33,114 nt of DNA from Anaerolinea sp. (GCA_014879835.1 JACSRJ010000215.1:1-33114), one strand, 5' to 3'; shown: positions 1 through 8,747, counted from the stretch's first letter. Translations and numbers: made by a program. The notes: generated by a model from the letters alone, not told the origin.

Positions 1-69
1 TCGAAGTTCGCCATTCGTGAAGGCGGTCTCACCGTCGGCGCGGGTGTCATCACCGAGATTTTGGAGTAA
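1..69 (+). CDS. tuf: Elongation factor Tu, C-terminal end (5' truncated by window)
   Basis: Only the last 22 codons and a TAA stop are present. The reading FAIREGGLTVGAGVITEILE matches the conserved C-terminal strand of EF-Tu domain III. EF-Tu delivers aminoacyl-tRNA to the ribosome as a GTP complex in the cytoplasm. It lies 76 bases upstream of rpsJ, the common str-S10 junction, and a hairpin occupies that gap. The identification rests on the short but highly conserved tail and on context. Confidence 0.93.
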   Translation, partial: SKFAIREGGLTVGAGVITEILE

Positions 70-83
70 TTAGAGCGCACCAT

Positions 84-120
84 GAGCAGGCGGTGGGTGC
101 AGCTTACCTGCCGCTTGCTC
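84..120 (+). promoter_or_regulatory. tuf-rpsJ intergenic hairpin
   Basis: GAGCAGGCGG (84-93) pairs with CCGCTTGCTC (111-120) over ten base pairs with one G-U wobble, and an inner GGT/ACC pairing is possible. No T-tract follows, so it is not a classical terminator. It could be an RNA-processing site or an S10 leader element. The stem is seen in the sequence; the role is inferred. Confidence 0.4.
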
Positions 121-145
121 TCTGAGACGCCTGAGAGAAAGCGAT

Positions 146-454
146 ATGGCAAAACATAAAATCCGTATTCGTCTGAAGGCATATGATCACCGCGTCATTG
201 ATCAATCGGCGCGTCGTATTGTTGAGACGGCAGAGCGCACCGGTGCGCGGGTGGTGGGGCCTGTCCCTCTACCCACCCGGATCGAGCGGTTCACGGTTCG
301 GCGTTCACCGTTCATCGACAAAGAATCACAGGAACATTTCGAGATTCGGACTCACAAGCGCCTGATCGACGTGCTGGACCCGGATAGCAAGACGATTGAT
401 GCGCTCACGCGCCTCAACCTGCCTGCTGGTGTGGATATTGAAATCAAAATTTAA
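146..454 (+). CDS. rpsJ: 30S ribosomal protein S10
   Basis: This 102-residue protein has the usual S10 length and the typical opening [15 protein letters not shown]. It also has the [32 protein letters not shown] core, named here by its first and last motifs PLPTR and RTHKR. S10 sits in the head of the 30S subunit and, as NusE, pairs with NusB in transcription antitermination. It opens the S10 operon after tuf. A GAGAGAAAG purine run just upstream of the ATG is the likely ribosome-binding site. Confidence 0.98.
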   Translation: MAKHKIRIRLKAYDHRVIDQSARRIVETAERTGARVVGPVPLPTRIERFTVRRSPFIDKESQEHFEIRTHKRLIDVLDPDSKTIDALTRLNLPAGVDIEIKI

Positions 455-474
455 GGACGCGGCTCTATTGCCTG

Positions 475-510
475 CGGGCAGGTTAATACCCCGCGTCTCG
501 CGGCTGCCCG
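475..510 (+). promoter_or_regulatory. Structured rpsJ-rplC intergenic element
   Basis: CGGGCAG (475-481) pairs perfectly with CTGCCCG (504-510), enclosing a second perfect hairpin CCGCG-tct-CGCGG (491-503). GACGCGG at 456-462 could instead pair with CCGCGTC at 491-497, giving an alternative fold. No T-tract follows. It may be a regulatory or RNA-stability element inside the S10 operon. The function is inferred; the complementarity is read directly. Confidence 0.4.
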
Positions 511-544
511 TTGGAGTGCCTTGCGCAGTCCTTCGGAGGGTATG

Positions 545-1189
545 ATGAAGGGAATCATCGGCAAGAAGATCGGCATGAGCCAGATCATTGATCCCGAAAG
601 CGGTAAGGCTACGGGAGTCACGGTCATTCAGGCTGGCCCATGCTTCGTCACACAAATCCGCTCTGCTGAAACCGATGGGTATTCAGCGGTACAGCTTGGA
701 TATGAGGAAGTCTCACCAGAGCGTCTGCCTTCGGGTGAACGCCACCATCTGATCAAACGCAACCTGACCACGGTGCGCTACCTGCGCGAGTTTCGGGTGC
801 GTGCGGTCGATGTGAAAGAAGGTGAGCGCCTCACTGTACAGATGTTTAACAAGGGTGATCGGGTAGACGTGATGGGCACCAGCAAGGGGCGGGGTTACGC
901 AGGGACGATCAAACGTCACGGCTTTAACCGCCAGCCCACCACCCACGGCGCTTCAGACCGCACCCGTCGTCCCGGCTCATCCAGCTCTGGGACCACCCCC
1001 GGTCGCGTCAAAAAAGGGACGCGCCGCTCTGGTCACATGGGGACGGATCGGGTCACCACGCTCAATCTGGAGATCATCGCGGTTGACCTAGAACGTAATC
1101 TGCTCGCGGTCAAGGGTTCAATCCCCGGCGCGAAGGGCGGTTTAGTGATCGTCCGTGAATCGGTCAAGGCGCGCAAGAACTCGCGCTAA
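545..1189 (+). CDS. rplC: 50S ribosomal protein L3
   Basis: The protein is 214 residues from the ATG at 545 (MKGIIGKKIGMSQ), the usual L3 start. A TTG at 521 and an ATG at 542 are also in frame, but the SD-like GGAGGG at 535-540 leaves workable spacing only for 545. L3 folds into a beta-barrel with a long loop (around residues 125-165, motif GTTPGRVKKG) that reaches toward the peptidyl-transferase centre. It is an early assembly protein of the 50S subunit. It follows S10 and precedes L4, the standard S10-operon order. Confidence 0.97.
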   Translation: MKGIIGKKIGMSQIIDPESGKATGVTVIQAGPCFVTQIRSAETDGYSAVQLGYEEVSPERLPSGERHHLIKRNLTTVRYLREFRVRAVDVKEGERLTVQMFNKGDRVDVMGTSKGRGYAGTIKRHGFNRQPTTHGASDRTRRPGSSSSGTTPGRVKKGTRRSGHMGTDRVTTLNLEIIAVDLERNLLAVKGSIPGAKGGLVIVRESVKARKNSR

Positions 1190-1206
1190 CGGGGAGAATT
1201 GGGATC

Positions 1207-1848
1207 ATGAAAGTACCGGTTCTGAATATGGCTGGCAAAGAAGTAAGCACGACAGAGCTGCCAGCGGATATTTTTGAAGCCAAGATTAATGTTGGCTTGA
1301 TGCACCAATACGTCGTGATGCAAAACGCCAATGCGCGTCTCGGTCTGCACAAGGCCAAGCGCCGGGGCGAGATCAACCGCAGCAAGGCCAAGTGGTATCG
1401 TCAAAAAGGCACAGGCCGCGCCCGCCACGGCAATCGGGCAGCCCCGATCTTCGTGGGTGGTGGTCGCGCTCATGGGCCCATCCCACACAAATACACCTTG
1501 GATATGCCCCGCGAAATGCGTCGGGCGGCGATCCGCAGCGCTCTTTCCGCGCTGGCACGGGATGGTCAGATTGTGGTGGTGGATGAGATCAGCCTTGCTG
1601 AACCCAAAACCAAATTGATGGCGGGCATGATCCGCTCCGTGGTTGGGGATAGCTCGGCGCTGGTACTGCTGCCTGAAGGCAACGAGACGGTGGAACGTAC
1701 CATCCGCAACCTTGCGACCACGACTTACATTCGCGCCAGCTACATGAATGTGCGCGATCTGCTCAAGTATGATCGGGTGATCATCCCGCTGAAGTCGCTG
1801 GATGTGATCAAGAGCATCCTGAGCCGTCAAAAAGCAGCGCAGGAGTAA
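1207..1848 (+). CDS. rplD: 50S ribosomal protein L4
   Basis: At 213 residues it matches normal L4 length. The extended basic loop that lines the exit tunnel is clear: RQKGTGRARHGNRAAP followed by a GGGRAHGP segment (about residues 64-92). The globular C-terminal half carries VVDEISLAEPKTK. In Escherichia coli, L4 also represses its own operon. No homologous leader was identified here, although the rpsJ flanks are structured. A GGGGAG SD precedes the ATG. Confidence 0.98.
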   Translation: MKVPVLNMAGKEVSTTELPADIFEAKINVGLMHQYVVMQNANARLGLHKAKRRGEINRSKAKWYRQKGTGRARHGNRAAPIFVGGGRAHGPIPHKYTLDMPREMRRAAIRSALSALARDGQIVVVDEISLAEPKTKLMAGMIRSVVGDSSALVLLPEGNETVERTIRNLATTTYIRASYMNVRDLLKYDRVIIPLKSLDVIKSILSRQKAAQE

Positions 1849-1855
1849 GCGAGCG

Positions 1856-2155
1856 ATGTCAACCGAACTTAACCTTTACAATGTGATTGTGCGTCCGATC
1901 ATCACCGAGGTTTCCACCCGTGATGCGGCGACACTGAACCAGTTTGCCTTTGAAGTTAACATCAAAGCGAACAAAATTCAGATCAAAGAAGCGGTAGAAG
2001 TGATCTTTAATGTGGACGTCCTCAAGGTGGCCACCATGATCATGCCCATGAAGCGCGGCGTGCGCGGGCGTAAATTCTACCAGCGGCAGCCTGCGTGGAA
2101 AAAAGCCATTGTCACGGTCGCTGCCGGCCAGACTATCCCGCTGTTTAACCTCTAA
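1856..2155 (+). CDS. rplW: 50S ribosomal protein L23
   Basis: This 99-residue protein has L23 hallmarks: YNVIVRPIITEVSTRDA at the N-terminus, then FEVNIKANKIQIKEAVE, and a basic loop MKRGVRGRKF. L23 sits at the polypeptide exit and provides the docking site for trigger factor and SRP. It starts seven bases after the L4 stop, so translation is probably coupled. It ends 18 bases before L2. Confidence 0.97.
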   Translation: MSTELNLYNVIVRPIITEVSTRDAATLNQFAFEVNIKANKIQIKEAVEVIFNVDVLKVATMIMPMKRGVRGRKFYQRQPAWKKAIVTVAAGQTIPLFNL

Positions 2156-2173
2156 GGGTAAGGGGAAACGACG

Positions 2174-3010
2174 ATGCCAGTGAAGGTCTACAAGCCCACT
2201 TCCCCCGGTCGCCGCGGGATGACGGGCTACTCGTTTGAAGAACTTACCACTGCGCGCCCTGAAAAGGCGCTGGTGCGTGAAAAACGGGGCAAATCCGGAC
2301 GCAACAACACCGGACATGTCACCGTGCGCCATCGCGGCGGTGGCCACAAGCGGGCTTATCGGCTCATCGATTTTAAGCGCGACAAGGTGGGTATCCCCGC
2401 CCGGGTTGCGACCATCGAATATGACCCGAACCGCACCGCCCGTATTGCCTTGTTGATCTACAAGGACGGCGAGAAGCGCTATATTGTCGCGCCTTCCACC
2501 TTGAAGGTGGGGGATGTGCTCGAAAGCGGCCCCAATGCGCCTCTGCGTGATGGTAATGCCCTGCCCCTGAACCGCATCCCGGTGGGTTCGATGGTTCACA
2601 ATATCGAACTGGAAGAAGGGCGCGGTGGGCAGTTGGTGCGCGCAGCCGGTGGCGCGGCCCAGTTGATTGGGCGCGAGGAAAAGTACGCTCAGGTGCGTTT
2701 GCCCAGTGGCGAAATGCGCAAAGTCCGTGAAGGCTGCATGGCCACCCTCGGACAGGTTGGCAACATCGACCATGCCAATATCAAGGTCGGGAAGGCCGGG
2801 CGCAAACGCTGGAAGGGTTGGCGGCCGACAGTGCGCGGTTCAGCAATGGATCCCAAGAGCCATCCGCACGGTGGTGGTGAAGGGCGTTCGCCCATCGGGA
2901 TGGCTGGGCCCAAGACTCCATGGGGCAAGCCGGCGCTGGGTTACAAGACCCGTAAGAACAAGCGCACAGATAAGTTCATCATCCGCCGCCGGGCTTCCGG
3001 TCGCGGCTAA
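2174..3010 (+). CDS. rplB: 50S ribosomal protein L2
   Basis: The protein is 278 residues, standard for L2. The N-terminal OB-fold region has [19 protein letters not shown] at about residues 40-58. The C-terminal SH3-like region holds [19 protein letters not shown], which carries the conserved histidine near the peptidyl-transferase centre. L2 is needed for subunit association and peptide-bond formation. The start is preceded by AAGGGGAAA. It sits in canonical order between L23 and S19. Confidence 0.98.
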   Translation: MPVKVYKPTSPGRRGMTGYSFEELTTARPEKALVREKRGKSGRNNTGHVTVRHRGGGHKRAYRLIDFKRDKVGIPARVATIEYDPNRTARIALLIYKDGEKRYIVAPSTLKVGDVLESGPNAPLRDGNALPLNRIPVGSMVHNIELEEGRGGQLVRAAGGAAQLIGREEKYAQVRLPSGEMRKVREGCMATLGQVGNIDHANIKVGKAGRKRWKGWRPTVRGSAMDPKSHPHGGGEGRSPIGMAGPKTPWGKPALGYKTRKNKRTDKFIIRRRASGRG

Positions 3011-3027
3011 TTAGGGAGGCAGGATAG

Positions 3028-3324
3028 ATGTCGCGGTCACTCAAAAAGGGACCCTATATCGAACCGAAACTGCTGCGGCGGATTGAGGCGATGAATGCGC
3101 GTAGTGAAAAGCGGGTGATCAAAACCTGGAGCCGCGCTTCGACGATCTTCCCCCAGATGGTCGGTCATACCATAGCTGTGCATGACGGACGCCGCCATGT
3201 ACCCATTTATGTGACTGAAAATATGGTCGGTCACAAACTCGGTGAGTTTGCCCCTACCCGGACATTCCGTGGGCATCTTAACGAGAAAAAGGCAAAAAAG
3301 ACCGGGACGACGACAGGAGCGTAA
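3028..3324 (+). CDS. rpsS: 30S ribosomal protein S19
   Basis: The 98-residue protein opens with the invariant [16 protein letters not shown]. It also has [23 protein letters not shown] and the terminal [13 protein letters not shown] motif. S19 forms a complex with S13 in the 30S head and contacts 16S rRNA near the A site. A GGGAGG SD lies eight to ten bases upstream of the ATG. It stops three bases before the start of L22. Confidence 0.98.
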   Translation: MSRSLKKGPYIEPKLLRRIEAMNARSEKRVIKTWSRASTIFPQMVGHTIAVHDGRRHVPIYVTENMVGHKLGEFAPTRTFRGHLNEKKAKKTGTTTGA

Positions 3325-3327
3325 ATC

Positions 3328-3663
3328 ATGGAAGTAAAAGCATTTGCGCGCGGCCTGCCCATCAGCCCTCAGAAGATCCGTCTTGTGTGTGATCAGGTGC
3401 GGGGCAAGAATGCGCAGCAGGCAATCGTCCTCCTGAACTATATGCCCCATAAGGGCGCGGGCCTTGTCAAGAAGCTGATCGAATCAGCACTGGCCAATGC
3501 CGAGAACAATTTTGAACTTAACCGCCTCGATATGTACGTGAAGACGATCTTCGCGGATGAGAGCTTCAAACTGAAGCGGGTCAAGGCGGGCGCACGGGGA
3601 CGCTACAAACCCCGGGTGAAGCGCTACTCGCACCTCACCTTGGTCTTGGACGAGAAGGAATAA
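3328..3663 (+). CDS. rplV: 50S ribosomal protein L22
   Basis: At 111 residues it is typical. The N-terminal ISPQKIRLVCDQVRGK and the C-terminal beta-hairpin (ESFKLKRVKAGARGRYKP, about residues 78-95) are plain. That hairpin lines the nascent-chain tunnel beside L4, where macrolide-resistance changes occur in other bacteria. It starts three bases after the S19 stop, which implies coupled translation. Confidence 0.98.
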   Translation: MEVKAFARGLPISPQKIRLVCDQVRGKNAQQAIVLLNYMPHKGAGLVKKLIESALANAENNFELNRLDMYVKTIFADESFKLKRVKAGARGRYKPRVKRYSHLTLVLDEKE

Positions 3664-3691
3664 GGGCTGGAGCAGAACGGAGCATATAGTT

Positions 3692-4363
3692 ATGGGTCGT
3701 AAAGTACATCCGATTGGCTTCCGCCTGAAGATCAACCGCACTTGGGAAGGGCGTTGGTACGGCGAAGGTAATCGTTACCGTGAGATGCTGCACGAAGACT
3801 TCGCCATTCGCAAGGCGCTTCTGAAGGAAGCGCAGAACGCCGCTGTCTCGAAGATCGAGATCGAGCGTTCACCGAGCCAGATCGAAGTGACTATCTTCAC
3901 GGCTAAACCGGGAATCATCATCGGGCGTAAGGGCGAACAGGTCAAGAAGATTCGTCAGTCGCTTGAAGACCTCACCGGCAAAAAGATCAAGGTTGAGGTG
4001 AACGAGATTGAAAAGCCCGATCTGGATGCGCGCCTAATCGCCGACAATATCGCCCGCCAGTTGGAGCGCCGCATCGGTCACAGCCGTGCCATGAAGCGCG
4101 CTATCTCTCAGGCGATGCGTCAGGGCGCACTAGGGATCAAGATCGTGGTCAGTGGGCGTCTTGCCGGCGCTGAAATGGCGCGTCGGGAGCAAGCGATGGA
4201 AGGGCGCGTACCGCGCAGCACCCTGCGCTCGGTGATTGATTACTCCACCACCGAAGCACTGACGGGTTATGGGCGGATCGGCGTCAAAGTGTGGGTTTAC
4301 ATGGGCGAAAAAGTCCGCGAGGAACAGCCCGAACCCACTGACGGTGCCTACGTCAGCCAATAA
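3692..4363 (+). CDS. rpsC: 30S ribosomal protein S3
   Basis: The 223-residue protein begins MGRKVHPIGFRLKI. It contains a type II KH domain whose GxxG loop is seen as GRKG at residues 78-81 (PGIIIGRKGEQVKKI). The C-terminal domain has VSGRLAGAEMARREQ and GVKVWVYMGE. S3 lines the mRNA entry channel and contributes to ribosomal helicase activity. It is in standard order between L22 and L16. Confidence 0.98.
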   Translation: MGRKVHPIGFRLKINRTWEGRWYGEGNRYREMLHEDFAIRKALLKEAQNAAVSKIEIERSPSQIEVTIFTAKPGIIIGRKGEQVKKIRQSLEDLTGKKIKVEVNEIEKPDLDARLIADNIARQLERRIGHSRAMKRAISQAMRQGALGIKIVVSGRLAGAEMARREQAMEGRVPRSTLRSVIDYSTTEALTGYGRIGVKVWVYMGEKVREEQPEPTDGAYVSQ

Positions 4364-4385
4364 TAGAACCTGTGAGGATTGAGCT

Positions 4386-4832
4386 ATGTTGATGCCAAAG
4401 CGGGTGAAATACCGCAAGCAGATGCGCGGACGTAGAACCGGCAAGGAAACACGGGGCACGGACGTCCATTTTGGGGATTATGGGCTTCAGGCGCTGGAGC
4501 CAGCGTGGATCACGCAGCGCCAGCTTGAAGCTGCACGCCGCGCAGTCGTCCGTTATATCAAACGTCGGGGACGCCTGTGGATTCGGGTCTTCCCGGATAA
4601 GCCGGTGACGGCGAAACCCGCCGAAACCCGGATGGGTAAAGGAAAAGGCGCGGTTGATCACTGGGTCGCAGTGGTCAAGCCCGGCCGTATCCTGTTGGAA
4701 ATGGGTGGGGTCGATGAGGCGACGGCGCGTGAGGCGCTGCGTCTGGCGGGCTTCAAGATGCCCATCAAGACCAAGTTTGTGAAGCGCACCGACCCGATCA
4801 CCGGGAACGATATGGTTGTCGGAGAGGTCTAA
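4386..4832 (+). CDS. rplP: 50S ribosomal protein L16
   Basis: The protein is 148 residues, starting [16 protein letters not shown], the common L16 N-terminus. It has [23 protein letters not shown] and [20 protein letters not shown] (20 residues), which carries the conserved GKGKG turn near the A-site tRNA elbow. GTGAGGA upstream acts as SD. L16 is assembled late and helps organise the peptidyl-transferase centre. The next gene, L29, begins five bases after the stop. Confidence 0.97.
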   Translation: MLMPKRVKYRKQMRGRRTGKETRGTDVHFGDYGLQALEPAWITQRQLEAARRAVVRYIKRRGRLWIRVFPDKPVTAKPAETRMGKGKGAVDHWVAVVKPGRILLEMGGVDEATAREALRLAGFKMPIKTKFVKRTDPITGNDMVVGEV

Positions 4833-4837
4833 GCGTC

Positions 4838-5074
4838 ATGAAAACTGTTGAAATCCGCCAAATGGAAAGCGCTGAGCTGCAAGAGCAGCTTGGCAAGAAA
4901 CGCGAAGAACTGTTCCGGCTGCGCCTGAACTGGTACGCGGGTTCGTTGGAAAACCCCAATCAGATGCGCGTGGTTCGCAAGGACATCGCCCGGATTCTGA
5001 CCATCCTGCGCGAACGCGAACTCGCGCTGGAAGTTGTTCAGAATGAGGAGGAGCCTAAGAAAGATGTCCAATAA
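4838..5074 (+). CDS. rpmC: 50S ribosomal protein L29
   Basis: The 78-residue, largely alpha-helical protein has the L29 signature ELQEQLGKKREELFRLRLN and a VRKDIARILTILRERE helix. Both belong to the antiparallel helical hairpin that packs near the tunnel exit and L23. The tail is slightly longer and acidic (NEEEPKKDVQ). Its last 11 bases overlap the start of rpsQ, whose SD (GAGGAGGAG, 5045-5053) lies inside this gene. Confidence 0.95.
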   Translation: MKTVEIRQMESAELQEQLGKKREELFRLRLNWYAGSLENPNQMRVVRKDIARILTILRERELALEVVQNEEEPKKDVQ

Positions 5075-5312
5075 CCGCCGCAGGCTGATCGGGCGTGTTG
5101 CCAGCGCCAAAATGCAAAAAACTGTGGTCGTGACTGTGGATGTGGCCAAGCGCCACCCCGTCTATGACAAAGTGATCCACGAAACCCGTAAGTACTATGC
5201 CCACGATGAGAATGGCGAGGCGAAAGAGGGTGATCTGGTTCAGATCGTGGAAAGCCGCCCTCTGAGCAAGCTGAAACGTTGGGTGCTAGAGTCGATCATC
5301 GAGAAACGGTAG
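5064..5312 (+). CDS. rpsQ: 30S ribosomal protein S17
   Basis: From the ATG at 5064 the protein is 82 residues (MSNNRRRLIGRVASAKMQKT), a normal S17 size. An in-frame TTG at 5034 would add ten residues that match nothing in the family. GAGGAGGAG at 5045-5053 fits the 5064 start. The OB-fold motifs KTVVVTVDVAKRHPVYDKVI and GDLVQIVESRPLSKLKRW are clear. S17 binds the 5' domain of 16S rRNA early in assembly. The overlap with rpmC suggests coupled translation. Confidence 0.97.
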   Translation: MSNNRRRLIGRVASAKMQKTVVVTVDVAKRHPVYDKVIHETRKYYAHDENGEAKEGDLVQIVESRPLSKLKRWVLESIIEKR

Positions 5313-5318
5313 TACACC

Positions 5319-5690
5319 ATGATTCAGCAAGAATCTCGCGTCAAAGTCGCCGATAACACCGGGGCCCGCGAACTGCACATTATTCGTATCATGGGCGGTT
5401 CGACCCGTCGTTATGCAACGGTGGGCGATGTGGTCATCGCGGCCGTGAAGAATGCCGCCCCTCAGGGGATGGTCAAAAAAAGTGAAGTGGTGCGGGCAGT
5501 TATCGTCCGCGTCAGCAAGGAATTCCGTCGGGACGATGGCTCGTACATTCGTTTCGACGATAATGCAGCGGTAATCCTTGAACCGGAGGGTGAGAACCCG
5601 CGAGGCACCCGCGTGTTTGGGCCCGTCGCCCGTGAAATCCGGGCGAAAGGATTCACGAAGATTGCCGCGCTTGCGCCCGAAACTCTGTAG
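5319..5690 (+). CDS. rplN: 50S ribosomal protein L14
   Basis: The 123-residue protein is textbook L14: [20 protein letters not shown], then [13 protein letters not shown] and the C-terminal [13 protein letters not shown]14 lies at the subunit interface, forms bridge B8, and is the docking site of the silencing factor RsfS. It starts six bases after the S17 stop with no strong SD, so re-initiation from the upstream gene is likely. Confidence 0.98.
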   Translation: MIQQESRVKVADNTGARELHIIRIMGGSTRRYATVGDVVIAAVKNAAPQGMVKKSEVVRAVIVRVSKEFRRDDGSYIRFDDNAAVILEPEGENPRGTRVFGPVAREIRAKGFTKIAALAPETL

Positions 5691-5721
5691 AGCAGGACTG
5701 AAAGTCCGGGGGTAGAGTGCC

Positions 5722-6045
5722 ATGCAGCGTATCAAGAAGGGTGACACCGTAGAGGTGATCGCCGGAAAAGACAAAGGGCAGCGCGGACAGGTTTTGAGCG
5801 TGCTGCCAAAAGAAAAACGTATTGTGGTAGAGCGCGTAAATATCGTCAAGAAGCATCAGCGCCCGGTGCAAGCAGGGCGGGGGCAAATGCGCGCCGGAAT
5901 CATTGAGTTTGAAGCCTCTATTGACCTCTCCAACGTCCAGTTGGTGTGCAAGTCCTGCGGTGAAAAAACCCGCGTGGGCTTCCGGGTTGATGAAGAGGGC
6001 AAAAAGGTGCGGGTGTGCAAAAAGTGCGGACAGGATATTGGGTAA
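5722..6045 (+). CDS. rplX: 50S ribosomal protein L24
   Basis: This 107-residue protein has an N-terminal KOW motif ([20 protein letters not shown], residues 5-24). Its C-terminal extension carries two CxxC pairs (CKSCG and CKKCG), a zinc-ribbon-like tail also found in other bacterial L24 proteins. L24 is an assembly initiator near the tunnel exit. The TAA stop overlaps the ATG of rplE by one base. Confidence 0.96.
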   Translation: MQRIKKGDTVEVIAGKDKGQRGQVLSVLPKEKRIVVERVNIVKKHQRPVQAGRGQMRAGIIEFEASIDLSNVQLVCKSCGEKTRVGFRVDEEGKKVRVCKKCGQDIG

Positions 6046-6587
6046 TGGCGAACATAAAACAGCACTACCGCGAAACAGTCGTGCCGGAAATGATGAAAGA
6101 ATTTCGGTACAAAAACGTGATGCAGGTGCCGCGTGTGGTGAAGGTCGTGGTCAATATCGGGGTGGGTGAAGCCCTTGAGAACGCCAAAGCCCTCGATGGG
6201 GCGGTGGAAGATGTGACCAAGATCACCGGGCAGAAACCGGTCATCACCAAAGCCAAGACCAGCATCGCAACCTTCAAACTCCGTGAGGGACGTGCGATTG
6301 GGGTCAAGGTCACCTTGCGCGGGGAGCGGATGTGGGCGATGTTAGACCGCCTCATCAATCTGGCTCTGCCCCGTACCCGTGACTTCCGAGGGATCAGCGG
6401 CAACGCCTTTGACGGGCGCGGCAATTACACCCTCGGCCTGCGTGAGCAGTTGATCTTCCCTGAGATCGAGTACGATAAGATCGACAAAGTGCGCGGGATG
6501 GAAATCTCCATCGTGACCACAGCAAACACCGACGAAGAAGGGCGGCGTTTGCTCCGCTTACTTGGAATGCCCTTCAAGGAAAACTAA
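6045..6587 (+). CDS. rplE: 50S ribosomal protein L5
   Basis: From the ATG at 6045 ([20 protein letters not shown]) the protein is 180 residues. An in-frame upstream ATG would start inside L24 and is unlikely. L5 signatures include [16 protein letters not shown], then [21 protein letters not shown] and [21 protein letters not shown]5 binds 5S rRNA with L18 in the central protuberance and contacts P-site tRNA. The TAATG arrangement with rplX suggests coupled translation. Confidence 0.97.
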   Translation: MANIKQHYRETVVPEMMKEFRYKNVMQVPRVVKVVVNIGVGEALENAKALDGAVEDVTKITGQKPVITKAKTSIATFKLREGRAIGVKVTLRGERMWAMLDRLINLALPRTRDFRGISGNAFDGRGNYTLGLREQLIFPEIEYDKIDKVRGMEISIVTTANTDEEGRRLLRLLGMPFKEN

Positions 6588-6599
6588 GGAGCGTAACAT

Positions 6600-6806
6600 A
6601 TGGCTAAAAAATCCATTGTGGCGCGTGAAGGGCGACGCAAGTATAAGGTGCGAGTGCGCCATCGCTGCCAGTTCATTGATCCCCGCTCCGGCAAGGTGTG
6701 CGGGCGTCCCCGCGGTTATATCAGCCGCTTCGGGCTGTGCCGTATCCACTTCCGTGAACTTGCCCTCGAAGGCAAGATTCCGGGCGTGGTGAAGTCGAGC
6801 TGGTGA
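6600..6806 (+). CDS. rpsN: 30S ribosomal protein S14, type Z-like with variant zinc knuckle
   Basis: The 68-residue protein has the S14 C-terminal signature [20 protein letters not shown] and ends IPGVVKSSW, so identity is secure. In zinc-type S14 the ligands are normally CxxC then CxxC. Here they read C23, ten residues, C34, then C47-x2-H50. The first pair is thus separated by an eight-residue insert, and the last cysteine is a histidine. Zinc binding may persist as C3H. A GGAGCG SD lies just upstream. The position between L5 and S8 is canonical. Confidence 0.93.
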   Translation: MAKKSIVAREGRRKYKVRVRHRCQFIDPRSGKVCGRPRGYISRFGLCRIHFRELALEGKIPGVVKSSW

Positions 6807-6828
6807 GCGGAAGGGAGCAAGAGAGAAG

Positions 6829-7230
6829 ATGATTTCCGATCCGATTGCCGATATGTTCACGCGCATTCGTAATGCGCTTCAGGTTAAACAAAATCAGGTG
6901 GAGATGCCCTCTAGCAAGCTCAAGATCGCCATCGCTGGCATCTTGCAGCGCGAGGGCTATATTGAAGGCTTCTCGGTGAACGAGGATGCCAAACCCACCC
7001 TGACCATCGACTTAAAATACGCAGGGCAGCGCCGTCAGCGCCGTCCTGTGATCACCAACATTCAGCGTGTCAGCAGCCCCGGACGGCGCGTCTACAAGGG
7101 GAAAAGCGAAATCCCTTGGGTTCTGAGCGGCATGGGCATCGTCATTGTCACCACCCCTAAAGGGTTGATGACTGGCGACGAAGCCCGCCGGGCGGGCGTT
7201 GGCGGCGAAGTCATCGGCTACGTCTGGTAA
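6829..7230 (+). CDS. rpsH: 30S ribosomal protein S8
   Basis: The 133-residue protein starts [20 protein letters not shown]. It has [20 protein letters not shown] and the C-terminal VSSPGRRVY and [15 protein letters not shown] motifs of S8. S8 binds helix 21 of 16S rRNA and, in Escherichia coli, represses the spc operon by binding near rplE. No such site was identified here. The start is preceded by AAGGGAGC. Confidence 0.98.
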   Translation: MISDPIADMFTRIRNALQVKQNQVEMPSSKLKIAIAGILQREGYIEGFSVNEDAKPTLTIDLKYAGQRRQRRPVITNIQRVSSPGRRVYKGKSEIPWVLSGMGIVIVTTPKGLMTGDEARRAGVGGEVIGYVW

Positions 7231-7248
7231 CGCGCAGAGGGGGTCAAG

Positions 7249-7794
7249 ATGTCGCGTATTGGAAAGCAGCCGGTAAAGCTGCCGGCAAAGGTGCAGGTTT
7301 CGATTGAGGGCGCATTGGTCACTGTGAAGGGGCCCAAAGGCGAACTCAGCGCATCCATGCACCCAAACATGAAGGTCACCCAAGATCAGGGTGTGATCAC
7401 TGTGGAACGCCCTGACGACGAGCGCGAGAATCGCGCTTTACATGGGCTGACCCGGGCCCTCATCAACAACATGGTGACGGGCGTATCCACAGGCTTTAAA
7501 CGCACCCTGCTCATCGAGGGTGTGGGGTATCGGGCCGAGATGAAGGGCAAGAATCTGGTGCTGTATCTGGGCTACTCCCACCCTATCGAAGTCGAACCCC
7601 CTGCGGGTATCACCTTCTCCGTAGGCGAGCGTAACGTAGTCGTCAACGTTGAAGGCCCCGATAAGCAGGTGGTGGGGCAGGTTGCAGCCAACATCCGCAA
7701 GATTCGCCCGCCGGAACCTTATCTGGGCAAGGGCGTGCGTTATGAAGGCGAAATCATCCGTCGCAAGGCTGGTAAGGCTGGTAAGGGTAAGTAA
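7249..7794 (+). CDS. rplF: 50S ribosomal protein L6
   Basis: At 181 residues it matches L6. The N-terminus [18 protein letters not shown], the VKGPKGELS turn, and the second domain with [20 protein letters not shown] then [12 protein letters not shown] are all present. L6 lies near the sarcin-ricin loop and the factor-binding site. The C-terminal tail is lysine and glycine rich. It ends five bases before rplR. Confidence 0.98.
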   Translation: MSRIGKQPVKLPAKVQVSIEGALVTVKGPKGELSASMHPNMKVTQDQGVITVERPDDERENRALHGLTRALINNMVTGVSTGFKRTLLIEGVGYRAEMKGKNLVLYLGYSHPIEVEPPAGITFSVGERNVVVNVEGPDKQVVGQVAANIRKIRPPEPYLGKGVRYEGEIIRRKAGKAGKGK

Positions 7795-7799
7795 GGGCT

Positions 7800-8168
7800 A
7801 TGGATAAGGCAAAAGCAAAACGCGAGGCACGGATTCGCCGCCATATCCGCCTGCGCAAGACAGTTAAAGGGACACCGGAACGCCCCCGTTTGGCGGTATT
7901 TCGCAGCCTTGAGCATATCTATGTTCAGGTGATCGACGATATCAAGGGACATACCCTTGTATCTGCTTCGACCATCGATCCCGAAGTCAAAAAAGCACTT
8001 GATGGGATGAAAAAGACTGACGAAGCCAAGGTTGTGGGCAAGTTTATTGCTCAACGGGCAAAAGCGGCAGGAATCGAAAAAGTCGTCTTTGATCGCGGCG
8101 GCAGCCAGTATCATGGGCGTATCAAGGCGCTCGCAGAAGCAGCGCGCGAAGCCGGGCTGGATTTCTAG
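7800..8168 (+). CDS. rplR: 50S ribosomal protein L18
   Basis: The 122-residue protein shows the basic N-terminal tail ([20 protein letters not shown]) followed by [20 protein letters not shown] and the closing [22 protein letters not shown]18 binds 5S rRNA with L5. It is in the normal L6-L18-S5 order, with short spacing on both sides. Confidence 0.98.
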   Translation: MDKAKAKREARIRRHIRLRKTVKGTPERPRLAVFRSLEHIYVQVIDDIKGHTLVSASTIDPEVKKALDGMKKTDEAKVVGKFIAQRAKAAGIEKVVFDRGGSQYHGRIKALAEAAREAGLDF

Positions 8169-8187
8169 TTTTAAGGAATAATGACCT

Positions 8188-8742
8188 ATGGCGAAACGTG
8201 AACAACGCCGCGAGCGCGAACGCGAGCGCGATGAGGATCGTGAAGAACTGGATGAGCGCGTCGTGGACATCAGCCGCGTAGCGAAGGTGGTTAAGGGTGG
8301 GCGTCGTTTCGCCTTCCGCACCGTCGTCATCGTGGGTGATAACAAGGGGCGCGTCGGGATCGGCGTGGGCAAGTCCCGCGGTGTCCCGGATTCAATCCGA
8401 AAAGGAACTGAATACGCCCGCCGTCGCATGGCCAAGGTCTCACTGGTGGGGACGACCATTCCTCATCCAGTCGTGGCAAAGCACGGCGGTGCGGTGGTGA
8501 TGCTGCGCCCTGCTAGCCCCGGAACTGGGGTTATCGCGGGCGGTGGCGTGCGTGCAGTGTTGGAAGCGGTAGGGGTGCGCGACATTCTGACCAAGAGTCA
8601 GGGCAGCAACAACATGCTCAATGTTGCCTACGCCACCTACAAGGCCCTTCAACTGCTGCGCAGCGCCGATGAGATCGCAGCCATGCGGGGCAAGGACACC
8701 AAAGAAACCAAGCCCTTCTGGACCCGGCGTGGTGAGGAGTAA
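8188..8742 (+). CDS. rpsE: 30S ribosomal protein S5
   Basis: This 184-residue protein has a double-stranded-RNA-binding S5 domain (VAKVVKGGRRFAFRTVVIVG, then KGRVGIGVGKSRGVPDSIRK) and a C-terminal domain with GTGVIAGGGVRAVLEAVGV. The N-terminal tail of about 30 residues is unusually Arg/Glu-rich (EQRRERERERDEDREELDE). S5 shapes the mRNA entry channel and affects decoding accuracy. AAGGAA precedes the ATG at 8188. A nearer ATG at 8181 is out of frame. Confidence 0.98.
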   Translation: MAKREQRRERERERDEDREELDERVVDISRVAKVVKGGRRFAFRTVVIVGDNKGRVGIGVGKSRGVPDSIRKGTEYARRRMAKVSLVGTTIPHPVVAKHGGAVVMLRPASPGTGVIAGGGVRAVLEAVGVRDILTKSQGSNNMLNVAYATYKALQLLRSADEIAAMRGKDTKETKPFWTRRGEE

Positions 8743-8747
8743 GGGTC

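Noticed and set aside
1859-2773. A 304-residue minus-strand ORF opposite L23 and L2
   Set aside because: It is an antisense shadow from GC-rich codon structure; the plus strand encodes two certain ribosomal proteins.
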